From the NCBI GenBank assembly GCA_002350805.1, contig DEFO01000034.1, forward strand, positions 75,495 through 139,494: DNA of 64,000 bases, written 5' to 3'. The position numbers and the translations under genes were made by a program. Positions 42,534 to 52,696 of the stretch are shown here, one piece after another. A model generated the notes under the pieces. It saw only the letters and a list, made by a program, of their open reading frames with translations, ran no database searches and was not told the DNA's origin. The DNA comes from Prevotella sp. UBA2850 (GTDB taxonomy: Bacteria > Bacteroidota > Bacteroidia > Bacteroidales > Bacteroidaceae). The first letter of the stretch is position 1. Each line of letters begins with the position of its first letter.

Positions 42534-42625
42534 CAGTTGATAGTCGACAGTCGACAGTTCATGGCTTCGAGCCTTCGGACACACTGTTGCACACTATTCA
42601 CTATTCATTCAAACAGGATTAGCCA

Positions 42626-43552
42626 ATGAAGACATATTGGAACACCACAGGTTGCCTGAAGATGCTCGACGAGTGGCAGCCCAACTGCTGGATACAAGTG
42701 ACGTGCCCAACAGACGAAGACCAGCGCATGCTGGAAGAGCAGTTCAACATTCCCGATTATTTCCTTCCCGACATCAGCGATACCGACGAGCGTGCCCGCT
42801 ATGAGTACGACGACGGATGGATGCTCATCATCCTGCGTATTCCCTACGTGAAGGAAATCCGCTCGCGCACGCCCTATACCACCGTGCCTCTTGGCATCAT
42901 TCACAAGCGCGACGTGACCATCACGGTGTGCTACTACGAGACGAACATGATGATCGACTTCGTGTCGTTCCACCAGAAACGAGGCGAGGGCTTCACCGAC
43001 TATGTCGACATGATTTTCCGCTTGTTCCTCTCGAGTGCCGTGTGGTATCTGAAGCGACTGAAGCAAATCAACACGCTCATTGAAAAAGCCAAGCGCAACC
43101 TCGACCATAACGTCGACAACGAGAGCCTCATCGGATTGTCGCGCCTGCAAGACTCGCTCACCTATTTCCAGACATCCATCCGCGGCAACGAGAACCTGCT
43201 GCAGAAACTGAAGTTCAAACTACAGGTGGACGAACTGGACGCCGACCTCATCGAAGATGTCAATATCGAGATGACACAGGCCCGCGAGACTACCAGCATC
43301 TACTCCGACATCCTGGAGTCGACCATGGACACCTACTCGAGCATCATCAACAACAACATGAACAATGTGATGCGTACGCTCACCGTGGTGACCATCATCA
43401 TGATGTTCCCGACACTCGTGGCAGGTCTCTTCGGTATGAACCTCATCAACGGTATGGAAAACAGTAGTATAGGATTCATCGTCGCACTTATCATTTCAAT
43501 TGGCGGCAGCGCTCTCACATGGCTGTTTTTGCGCTACAAACGACTGATTTAG
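42626..43552 (+). CDS. corA: CorA-family divalent metal (magnesium) transporter
   Basis: 308 residues. A cytoplasmic alpha/beta domain and long helices (about 120-245) lead to two C-terminal transmembrane helices; the GMN motif ending the first is present (LFGMNLINGMENSS, about 272-285). The loop after GMN has an acidic ME rather than the common MPE, which is a small departure. It is a pentameric channel for Mg2+ (or Co2+, Ni2+). The long leader with a leader ORF and hairpin suggests metal control. Confidence 0.93.
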   Translation: MKTYWNTTGCLKMLDEWQPNCWIQVTCPTDEDQRMLEEQFNIPDYFLPDISDTDERARYEYDDGWMLIILRIPYVKEIRSRTPYTTVPLGIIHKRDVTITVCYYETNMMIDFVSFHQKRGEGFTDYVDMIFRLFLSSAVWYLKRLKQINTLIEKAKRNLDHNVDNESLIGLSRLQDSLTYFQTSIRGNENLLQKLKFKLQVDELDADLIEDVNIEMTQARETTSIYSDILESTMDTYSSIINNNMNNVMRTLTVVTIIMMFPTLVAGLFGMNLINGMENSSIGFIVALIISIGGSALTWLFLRYKRLI

Positions 43553-43605
43553 CAGAAAATACACAAAAAAAACGGGAAAAAATTGTTTTTTTCGTTTTTT
43601 TTACG

Positions 43606-43613
43606 TAAGTTTG
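43606..43613 (+). promoter_or_regulatory. -7 box of the DUF349 gene
   Basis: TAAGTTTG, with an ATTG 20 bases upstream (43582-43585) as a weak -33 element, about 48 bases before the start at 43661. Confidence 0.6.
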
Positions 43614-43660
43614 CAAATTAAAGTGTGAATAGACCTAAGTCATAAACTAAAAACAGTGAA

Positions 43661-45724
43661 ATGATGGACTCTCTAGAGAATGCCCTTGAACAGGCTCAAA
43701 CAGAAGAAACAAAGGTAGAGGAAGTTGTAAATCAAGCAACTTCTGAAGTTGAAAACGTTCCTGCGGAAGAACCCGCCAAGGAGGAAGCTCCCGCCGAGCA
43801 ACCGGTAGCAGAGACTCCCGCCAAGGAGGAGGCTCCTACTGAGGAACCAGTTGCTGAGACACCTGCCGTGGAGGAAGCTCCGGCCGAGGAACCCATTGCA
43901 GAGGCTCCCGCTGAGGAACCGGCTGCTGAGGCACCTACTGAAGTTCCCGCTGAGGAGGAAGTTCCTGCAGAGAAGAAAGAGGAGGAAGCAACGACTACCG
44001 AAGAACCCAAGAAAGTTTACAAAACTAAGCAGGAAATCCTGGAGCGGGTGAAAGAAATCGCTCACGGAGACGAGAATCCTGTCAAGGAGGAAATCGACCA
44101 CCTGAAGACATTATTCTACAAGCTGCACATCGCCGAGCGCGACGCCAAGCAGAAAGAGTATCTCGATGCAGGCGGCGATCCTGAGAAGTATGTAGCTCTG
44201 CCCGACGACGATGAAGAGTCGTTCAAGGCCGAGATGGGCATTATCAAGGAGAAACGTGCCAAACTCTTCCAGGAGCAAGAGGCTGAGAAGCAGGAGAACC
44301 TGAAGAGGAAACTGGCCATCATTGAACAGATAAAGAACATGGTCACCTCGCCTGAGGAGGCCAACCGCTCATATCAGGACTTCAAGAAACTCCAGGCCGA
44401 GTGGAAGGAGATCAAGGCCGTGCCGGCAGAGAAAGCCAACGAGTTGTGGCGCAACTACCAGTTGTATGTCGAGCAATTCTACGACCTGCTGAAACTCAAC
44501 AGCGAGGCACGTGAATATGACTTCCGCAAGAACCTCGAGCTGAAGACCCGCCTGTGCGAGGCTGCCGAGAAACTGGCCGACGAGCCCGACGTGATCAGCG
44601 CCTTCCACCAGTTGCAGAAACTGCATCAGGAGTATCGCGAGATAGGTCCCGTGGCCAAAGAGCTGCGCGAGGATATGTGGGCACGCTTCAAGGCCGCATC
44701 TACCGTGGTGAACAAGAAGCACCAGCAGCACTTCGAGAACCTGCGCGCCAAGGAGGAAGACAACCTGGCCCGTAAGACCGCCCTCTGCGAGAAGGTAGAG
44801 GCCATCGCCCAGAAAGAGAACAAGAGTGCCAGCGACTGGGAGAAACGCACCCGCGAGATTATGGACATACAGGCCGAATGGAAGACCATCGGCTTCGCTC
44901 CTCAGAAGATGAATGTGAAGATCTTCGAGCGTTTCCGCGCCGCCTGCGATGATTTCTTCGGTCGCAAGGCTCAGTTCTTTAAGGACATGAAAGCCCGTTT
45001 CGCCGAGAACGCAGAGAAGAAGCGCGCCCTGGTGATGCAGGCCCAGGCTCTGCAAGACAGCACCGAATGGAAGTCAACCAGCGACAAGCTCATCGCCCTG
45101 CAAAAGGAATGGAAGACCATCGGCATGGTGCCCAAGAAACTGGGTGACCAGTTGTGGAACGACTTCCTCACGGCTTGCAATAAGTTCTTCGAGGCTCGCA
45201 ACGCCGCCAATGCAGGCACCCGCAGTCAGGAGCACGCCAACCTGGCCAAGAAGCGCGACATCATCCAGCAGCTGAAGGCTGTGGCCGAGGAAGCCGCCGC
45301 CGATGCTCAGGAGACTGTCATGAAGCTGGTCGACGAGTATCAGTCGATAGGACATGTGCCCTACAAAGAGAAGGACAAGCTCTACAAAGAGTATCATGCC
45401 GTGACCGATAAAATCTATAAAGAGCTTAACATCTCTACCGCACGCCGTCGTCTGGACAACTTCAAGAGCAATCTGAAAGACATGGCTAAGCGCGGTGAGG
45501 ATGCTCTCGACAACGAGCGCGCACGCCTGTTCCGCCAGTATGAGAACATCAAACAGGAGGTTCAGACCTACGAGAACAACCTCGGATTCCTCAATGCATC
45601 GTCGAAGAAGGGCAGCAGCCTGATTGACGAGATGAACCGCAAGGTGCAGAAACTGAAGGACGACATGAATCTCGTGCGCGAGAAGATTAAGGCTATTGAC
45701 GCGGAAAACCGCGAACAAGAATAA
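43661..45724 (+). CDS. DUF349 repeat protein with long acidic N-terminus
   Basis: 687 residues. Residues about 20-120 are a low-complexity Glu/Ala/Pro/Val array with near repeats of the form EEAPAEEPVAETPA. The rest contains about five DUF349 helical modules, each marked by Q-x-x-W-K-x-I/Y-R-E-I-G-P-V (KLQAEWKEIKAVP, LHQEYREIGPV, IQAEWKTIGFAP, LQKEWKTIGMVP, LVDEYQSIGHVP), ending in a coiled-coil. No signal peptide, so cytosolic. The exact role in Bacteroidetes is not known; E. coli relatives are thought to affect translation or competence. A bidirectional terminator follows. Start could be 43661 or 43664. Confidence 0.85.
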   Translation: MMDSLENALEQAQTEETKVEEVVNQATSEVENVPAEEPAKEEAPAEQPVAETPAKEEAPTEEPVAETPAVEEAPAEEPIAEAPAEEPAAEAPTEVPAEEEVPAEKKEEEATTTEEPKKVYKTKQEILERVKEIAHGDENPVKEEIDHLKTLFYKLHIAERDAKQKEYLDAGGDPEKYVALPDDDEESFKAEMGIIKEKRAKLFQEQEAEKQENLKRKLAIIEQIKNMVTSPEEANRSYQDFKKLQAEWKEIKAVPAEKANELWRNYQLYVEQFYDLLKLNSEAREYDFRKNLELKTRLCEAAEKLADEPDVISAFHQLQKLHQEYREIGPVAKELREDMWARFKAASTVVNKKHQQHFENLRAKEEDNLARKTALCEKVEAIAQKENKSASDWEKRTREIMDIQAEWKTIGFAPQKMNVKIFERFRAACDDFFGRKAQFFKDMKARFAENAEKKRALVMQAQALQDSTEWKSTSDKLIALQKEWKTIGMVPKKLGDQLWNDFLTACNKFFEARNAANAGTRSQEHANLAKKRDIIQQLKAVAEEAAADAQETVMKLVDEYQSIGHVPYKEKDKLYKEYHAVTDKIYKELNISTARRRLDNFKSNLKDMAKRGEDALDNERARLFRQYENIKQEVQTYENNLGFLNASSKKGSSLIDEMNRKVQKLKDDMNLVREKIKAIDAENREQE

Positions 45725-45753
45725 ACTAATAGCAATTAACCTAAAAAACGAAG

Positions 45754-45790
45754 AAGGGGCAGACCTGATTGGTCAGCCCCTTTTATTTTT
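45754..45790. terminator. Bidirectional terminator after the DUF349 gene
   Basis: AAGGGGCAGACC, loop TGATT, GGTCAGCCCCTT (12-base stem, one A-A mismatch) then TTATTTTT. On the minus strand the same stem is followed by CTTCGTTTTTT, serving the convergent C69 peptidase gene. Confidence 0.8.
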
Positions 45791-45817
45791 CAAGGTGATT
45801 AGTGAGAGCCTTTTCAC

Positions 45818-47458
45818 TTAGAATCCCGTCCACGTCTGGCGCCACAGATAGCGTCCCATCTCGTCCCACTTGGCGATGGTGGCTCCGAAGAAGTCAGCCG
45901 TATAGCCGTTGAGCATGTTGCGTGCCTTCTTCTTGTCTTCGCTCTGCAGCTTTTGCCATGTCTGCTCCACAAACGGCAGTTCGCGCATTCCCTTCTCGAT
46001 GAAATAGTCGCGGGCAGGCTCAAGGGTCTTGCGATAAGTGCCCCAGCGGACAGTGGCCAGACGGTTGGTCTTGCGATAGTGCCAGATGGCAGCGTCGTCA
46101 CGGTCTACATGCTGGCCGCAGGTCTCTAGCATCTTCGGCAATTGGGTGTTACCGGCAAAGATGGGAAAGCGAGGACTCTCGCCGGGATTGTCGAGCGCTA
46201 CCCATGCCACGCCACCCACCTCGTCGGGCAGCCACGAGCGCAACTGTATGACTGTACTGTAGGCGCACCAGGGCACGCTCACCGTGCGGATATTCTTCAT
46301 CACCGAATCGCCCATGGCATAGTACATGTTAATCTCGTCGGGGCGCATCCACGGGTTCGAATAAGGCGACACGATACTGTCGGGCTCGCTCTCCACCAGT
46401 TTGCCGTCTTTGTCCTTTCGCTTGGCATTCGGTATTTTATGACGGTAGCTCAGGTTCTTGGCCGTTCCCTCATAGTAGCTGCCTAGCAGGCGCATCACGT
46501 CCTCGGCACTCACCTTCTTATCGGGCTTTACGCTCAGTGGCAGGTTCTCCACCTGGTCGCTCAGCTTCAGCGAGGGAGCCAGCGCATTCATGATGAAATG
46601 CTCGCGCACGCTGTAGTTCTTCACCTCTTTCGAGTAGTTGGTGCCGCTATATACTTTCCAGAAGCAGAACTCCTCCTTGCCGTCCCAGAGTTTCAGTTTG
46701 CGGGCCACGTCGAACACATTGTCAGAATACATGTAGTTCTCCTTGTCGTTCACGTCAATGCGGCTGATGCGACAGATATTGGCCGACACGGCTATCTCGT
46801 CGTCAGGAATGCGCACGGCAGCCCAGACGCCTCCTTTCTTCTTCGGTCCCTCGCCGAAAATCTCGAATATCCACACCTCGTTCTTATCGGCCACGGTCAG
46901 ACACTCTCCGCTGTCGCCATAGCCATACTGCCTCACCAGCTCGCCCATGAGCCTGATAGCATCGCGAGCGGTGGAACAACGCTCCAGTGCAATGCGCTCC
47001 AGCTCCTCAATCATGAACATGCCGTCGGGGTTTTTCAGTTCCTTTCGTCCCGTGATGGTGGTCTCACCCATAGCCAGCTGTTTCTCGTTCAAACAGGGAT
47101 AGGCTGTGTCGAGGTAGCGGTAAGTGTGGCGCACCTGCGGAATGACGCCCTTGCGATACATCTTCGTACTGTCGTCGGCGGTCTGCGTGTGCATGCGACC
47201 CGTATAGACGGCCGTCACCGTGTCGCGGGCATAGTCCTTGGCAGGCACCATGCGCATCCACGTGCGGTACCAGGAGTCACATGTGTGCGAGGTCATCACC
47301 GAACCGTCGGCAGATGCCTTCTTACCCACCATAATACTTGTGCACGACATGCGGGCCATCCCCTCGCGCGTCGTCTCATCCACCTGAGCACTACCGGCCA
47401 AAGGCAGGGCAGCCAGCAGAAAAACAAAAATACAAAATCGATTCTTCATGTGTTTCAT
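45818..47458 (-). CDS. Secreted C69-family dipeptidase
   Basis: 546 residues from the ATG at 47458 (47449 also possible). The signal peptide ends in AGSAQ. C69/U34 peptidases are N-terminal nucleophile enzymes; the conserved Cys is in MARMSCTSIMVGKKASADGS, with the family stretch MTSHTCDSWY following. EIFGEGPKKKGGVWAAVRIP also fits. Being exported suggests breakdown of extracellular peptides. Its gene converges on the DUF349 gene across a shared terminator and diverges from the DUF4421 gene. Confidence 0.88.
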   Translation of the reverse strand: MKHMKNRFCIFVFLLAALPLAGSAQVDETTREGMARMSCTSIMVGKKASADGSVMTSHTCDSWYRTWMRMVPAKDYARDTVTAVYTGRMHTQTADDSTKMYRKGVIPQVRHTYRYLDTAYPCLNEKQLAMGETTITGRKELKNPDGMFMIEELERIALERCSTARDAIRLMGELVRQYGYGDSGECLTVADKNEVWIFEIFGEGPKKKGGVWAAVRIPDDEIAVSANICRISRIDVNDKENYMYSDNVFDVARKLKLWDGKEEFCFWKVYSGTNYSKEVKNYSVREHFIMNALAPSLKLSDQVENLPLSVKPDKKVSAEDVMRLLGSYYEGTAKNLSYRHKIPNAKRKDKDGKLVESEPDSIVSPYSNPWMRPDEINMYYAMGDSVMKNIRTVSVPWCAYSTVIQLRSWLPDEVGGVAWVALDNPGESPRFPIFAGNTQLPKMLETCGQHVDRDDAAIWHYRKTNRLATVRWGTYRKTLEPARDYFIEKGMRELPFVEQTWQKLQSEDKKKARNMLNGYTADFFGATIAKWDEMGRYLWRQTWTGF

Positions 47459-47552
47459 TCCTATTCTATTCAAGATGTTGCAAAAATAAGAAAAAACCAC
47501 GAGATAACATAATATTTCAGGAAAATAACTCCGTTAATTGGCTAAAAAACCG

Positions 47553-47560
47553 TATATTTG
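47553..47560 (+). promoter_or_regulatory. -7 box of the DUF4421 gene
   Basis: TATATTTG, about 43 bases before the chosen ATG at 47604. No clear -33 element. Its position argues against starts at or before 47553. Confidence 0.5.
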
Positions 47561-47603
47561 CAACAACAATCAAGCCACGTCACACAACAACAGTCCGACC
47601 CAC

Positions 47604-48617
47604 ATGTCGAGTATCATCCACCATAAGTCCACCGTCAAGGCCGTCATTACCACCGTCATTTGCATCCTGCTCATGAGCGCCTTTCCCTGGAACGCTCAAG
47701 CCCAGGAGCGCCATAATATGCTCCACCGTCTCGACAGCCTTCTTTCCATCCGTTACATGCGCGCCGACATCGACACCCACTACATCATGCGCCCACCCAC
47801 GAAATGGACTATCCGCGGCCACCTCAACGTCTCTGGAGCAAAAATCATGGCCGAAGGAGTGAACGACGGGCGCCGGCTAGCCTCCGAGCTCAAGGCCGAC
47901 TACAAAAAGACCCTCAGCATGGGAGTGAGCTACATGGGCATCGCCCTCAACTTCGCCCTCAACCCCGCTAAGCTCCTCGGACGCTACAATGACTACGAGC
48001 TCAACATCAACTCCTATGGCAAGCGATTCGGATTCGATGTCATTTACCAAAACGCCCATAACTTCACCGGATGGGAGGACGTGCAAGGGCAAGAGCGCAT
48101 CGAGCTGCCGGCCAACCTGCTCAAACTACAGACTCTCAACATCAACGCGTTCCACACCTTCAACCACCGCCGTTTCTCCTATCCTGCCGCCTTTACTCAG
48201 AGCTACATCCAGCGACGCTCTGCAGGCAGTCTGCTCTTAGCACTCTCTGCACAAGGACAGAAAGGCACCCTCAAATACAACCACCAGTCATTCTTCAAAA
48301 TGACCAACATCGGCATTGGTGCAGGCTACGGCTACAACTATGTACCCGCACCCGGCTGGCTGTTCCACCTCTCTGCCTTGCCCACCTTCATCGTCTACAG
48401 CAAGACATCACTCACCGTCGACGACAATCACATACCCTTGCGCTACCACTTCCCTGAGGTTATCATCACCGGCCGCGGAGCCATTGTCCACCAGCGGGGA
48501 AATATATTCTACGGCATCTCCGGTGTCTTTAACTTCACAAACATCGGTGATGAAAACAGCCTGACGGTGAGAAACACAAAATGGCGCTCCCGTGCCTTCC
48601 TCGGTTTCCGACTTTAG
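47604..48617 (+). CDS. DUF4421 outer-membrane protein
   Basis: 337 residues from the ATG at 47604. The hydrophobic signal ends in WNAQAQ. The mature protein has paired beta strands (RPPTKWTIRGHLNVSGAKI, GVSYMGIALNFALNP, ELNINSYGKRFGFDVIYQ) and ends in a strand with aromatic/Leu (RAFLGFRL), typical of DUF4421 barrels. Function unknown. A longer frame starting with TTG at 47538 includes the -7 box and is rejected. A short stutter tract follows the stop. Confidence 0.8.
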   Translation: MSSIIHHKSTVKAVITTVICILLMSAFPWNAQAQERHNMLHRLDSLLSIRYMRADIDTHYIMRPPTKWTIRGHLNVSGAKIMAEGVNDGRRLASELKADYKKTLSMGVSYMGIALNFALNPAKLLGRYNDYELNINSYGKRFGFDVIYQNAHNFTGWEDVQGQERIELPANLLKLQTLNINAFHTFNHRRFSYPAAFTQSYIQRRSAGSLLLALSAQGQKGTLKYNHQSFFKMTNIGIGAGYGYNYVPAPGWLFHLSALPTFIVYSKTSLTVDDNHIPLRYHFPEVIITGRGAIVHQRGNIFYGISGVFNFTNIGDENSLTVRNTKWRSRAFLGFRL

Positions 48618-48673
48618 AATTGAGAATTGCCTGACGGCTATTGATAATTGATAATCGATAATGGATAATTGAC
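48616..48673. repeat. Short stutter tract TTGATAATTGATAAT
   Basis: About six imperfect 8-9-base units (TTGATAA, TCGATAA, TGGATAA) directly after the stop of the DUF4421 gene. Confidence 0.6.
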
Positions 48674-48726
48674 CGTTGGATTAAAAGTCCCCCTCAAAGC
48701 CCTTCTCAAACGCTCAAACACAAAAA

Positions 48727-48757
48727 AAGCGAAGCACTTTGTTTGCACTTCGCTCTT
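48727..48757 (-). terminator. Terminator of tRNA-Gln
   Basis: On the minus strand AGCGAAGTGC, loop AAACAAA, GTGCTTCGCT, TTTTTT; pairs fully with two G-U pairs in this direction only. It starts 6 bases after the tRNA 3' end. Confidence 0.8.
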
Positions 48758-48762
48758 TTCTG

Positions 48763-48833
48763 TTGGGGTACTCGGACTCGAACCAAGAATGACAGGACCA
48801 GAATCTGTAGTGTTACCATTACACCATACCCCA
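48763..48833 (-). tRNA. tRNA-Gln (CTG anticodon)
   Basis: The minus strand folds into a cloverleaf: acceptor TGGGGTA / TACCCCA, D stem GTGT / ACAC, anticodon loop TTCTGGT giving anticodon CTG, T arm CTTGG-TTCGAGT-CCGAG (one G-U pair), discriminator A. CCA is not encoded. The anticodon stem has one A-C pair next to the loop. It is a single gene with its own terminator. Confidence 0.92.
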
Positions 48834-48944
48834 ATGATTGCAACCGACAGTCACCGTGACTACTGAATTGCGGGTGCAAAGGTACAAAGATTTTTGGAAC
48901 TACCAAACTTTTTCGTAAAAAAAATCAAATTAATGGTCGAATAT

Positions 48945-48975
48945 TTTGTAGTTCGTTCGGTTTGCAGTACCTTTG
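48945..48975 (+). promoter_or_regulatory. Promoter of the rsfS-ftsH-cdsA operon
   Basis: TTTG (48945-48948), 19 bases, TACCTTTG (48968-48975), a perfect consensus 29 bases before the ATG at 49004. Confidence 0.8.
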
Positions 48976-49003
48976 TAGTCAATATTCAGAAAAAAACGAT
49001 TGA

Positions 49004-49363
49004 ATGGATCAAGCAAAGAAATTAGTAGAAACGATTATCAAGGGAATCCAAGAGAAGAAAGGCTCGGGCATTGTAGTTGTCGACATGAACGGGCTTGACG
49101 GCAGCATCTGCAAATATTTCGTCATCTGCCAGGGCAACTCGCCTACGCAGGTGGACGCTATCACCGACTCGGTGGAGGAGTTCGCGCGCATCAACAGCGG
49201 CGAGAAGCCGGTGCGCGTGGTGGGGCGCGAGAATGCGCAATGGATTGCGATGGATTATACCGACGTGATGGTGCACATCTTCCTGCCCGACGTGCGCGAA
49301 TATTACAACTTGGAGAACCTTTGGCAGGACGCAAAAGTGACGGTGGTGCCCGACTTGGACTAG
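49004..49363 (+). CDS. rsfS: Ribosome silencing factor
   Basis: 119 residues. RsfS binds L14 of the large subunit and blocks joining of subunits in starvation. Conserved stretches: GSGIVVVDMNGLDGSICKYF, VICQGNSPTQVDAI and WIAMDYTDVMVHIFLPDVRE followed by YYNLENLWQDA. Length is standard. It begins an operon with ftsH (41 bases later) and cdsA, an order I associate with Bacteroidales. Confidence 0.95.
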   Translation: MDQAKKLVETIIKGIQEKKGSGIVVVDMNGLDGSICKYFVICQGNSPTQVDAITDSVEEFARINSGEKPVRVVGRENAQWIAMDYTDVMVHIFLPDVREYYNLENLWQDAKVTVVPDLD

Positions 49364-49404
49364 GGCAGCCGCGAGGAAAGAACGAACTATCAGACAAGTG
49401 AGAT

Positions 49405-51440
<2,036 letters not shown>

Positions 51441-51444
<4 letters not shown>

Positions 51445-52277
51445 AGAATTTCATCGTAAGAACCATTACAGGCATCATCTTCGTAGCAGCCATCGTGAGC
51501 TGTTTTCTCAACCCCATAGCCATGGTCGTGCTCTTCGCATTGGTGACAGGACTTACCGTGTGGGAGTTTACGGGCATCGTCAACGAGCACGTGGCGGCCA
51601 CCACCCTCAACCGCATCATCTGTACCGTAGCTGGCGTGTGGTTCTTCCTGGCCATGTTCGGCTTCTGCTGGGGCATCGTCAATAGCGCCGTCTTCCTGGT
51701 CTATCTGTTCACCATCATGTATCTGGTCATCAGCGAACTATACCTGAAGCACGAGAATCCCATCAACAACTGGGCCTACACCATGCTCTCGCAGATGTAT
51801 ATTGCCATGCCCCTCTCGCTCATCAACGTGCTGGCCTTCATGGGCAGTGCCGACGGCGAGGTGCACTACAACTACGTCTTGCCTCTGAGCGTATTCGTAT
51901 TCTTGTGGGTGAACGACTCGGGAGCCTACTGTTGCGGTTCGCTGCTGGGGCGCCACAAACTGTTTCCACGTGTCTCGCCCGGCAAGAGCTGGGAGGGAAG
52001 CATTGGCGGAGCCGTGCTGGTCGTCGTCGTGGCCTATGTCATCAGTCAGTTGCTAGGCACTAGCTCGCCCCTCACCGCACTTGAGTGGATGGGCCTTGGA
52101 CTGGTGGTGGTCATCTTCGGCACCTGGGGCGACTTGGTGGAAAGTCTCTTCAAACGCACTCTGGGCATCAAGGATAGTGGTAATATCTTGCCAGGACATG
52201 GCGGAATGCTCGACCGTTTCGACTCGTCGCTCATGGCTTTCCCCGCAGCTGCTATCTATTTGTATGCACTTTTCTAA
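51441..52277 (+). CDS. cdsA: Phosphatidate cytidylyltransferase
   Basis: 278 residues with about seven to eight membrane helices. It makes CDP-diacylglycerol for phospholipid synthesis. The family signature is at the C-terminus: SPGKSWEG, GDLVESLFKRTLGIKDSGN and LPGHGGMLDRFDS. It starts inside the ftsH stop codon overlap and is translationally coupled. The other phospholipid gene of the window, cls, is 3 kb away on the other strand. Confidence 0.95.
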
Positions 52278-52696
52278 GTGAGAAGTGATAAGTGAGAAGT
52301 GACAAGTATGATTACCTTTCGAGCTGAGAAGTGAGAACTGAGAAGACCCTTCCAACCTCCCCCTCAAGGCCCTATCCCCCTGAGGCACAAAGCCCCTCTA
52401 TCTCCCCCAAGGGGGTGAGCAAGGTAACCCTTCATACTTGAGCTCTCATGCCAGTAGGCCTCTCTATGGAGAACCGGAGGGATGGAGTGGTAATTCTCTC
52501 TCCCTTGTGGGAGCCAGAGGGGCTTTAAGCAGGAGAACAAGCAGGATTCGCAAGAGGCGGAGTATTGTCCAAACTTCTACACTCCCACACTCCAAAATAT
52601 AGTTCAAAGTTCAAGGTTCAAAGCTCAAGAGGCGGGCTATTGTCTACACTCCCACACTCCTATACTCCTAAAACCTCTACACTCCTAAAAAACTTA
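52278..52696. repeat. Gene-free stretch of several repeat tracts
   Basis: Convergent gap between cdsA and the GH92 gene. It holds AGTGAGAAGTGA-type units (52275-52346), a pyrimidine-rich C-run region with CCCCCTGAGG and CCCCCAAGGGGG (a 10-base palindrome near 52405), GTTCAAAG units (52603-52628), and ACTCCCACACTCC units. The module CAAGAGGCGG, then TATTGTC, then ACTCCCACACTCC occurs twice, at 52551 and about 52625. I see no convincing gene or T-tract hairpin. Confidence 0.7.

Larger units (their letters stand above)
42082..42625. other. Long gap before corA: terminator, repeats, promoter and leader
   Basis: In order on the plus strand: terminator of pepD (42142-42191), a nine-base stutter tract (42215-42325), a promoter box TACCTTTG (42407-42414), a tiny leader ORF (42447-42482), a hairpin (42493-42520), and then about 100 bases with short direct repeats before the corA ATG. 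Confidence 0.65.

Noticed and set aside
48669..48866. 65-codon frame over the tRNA region
   Set aside because: It reads through tRNA-Gln and its terminator; a known artefact of tRNA genes.
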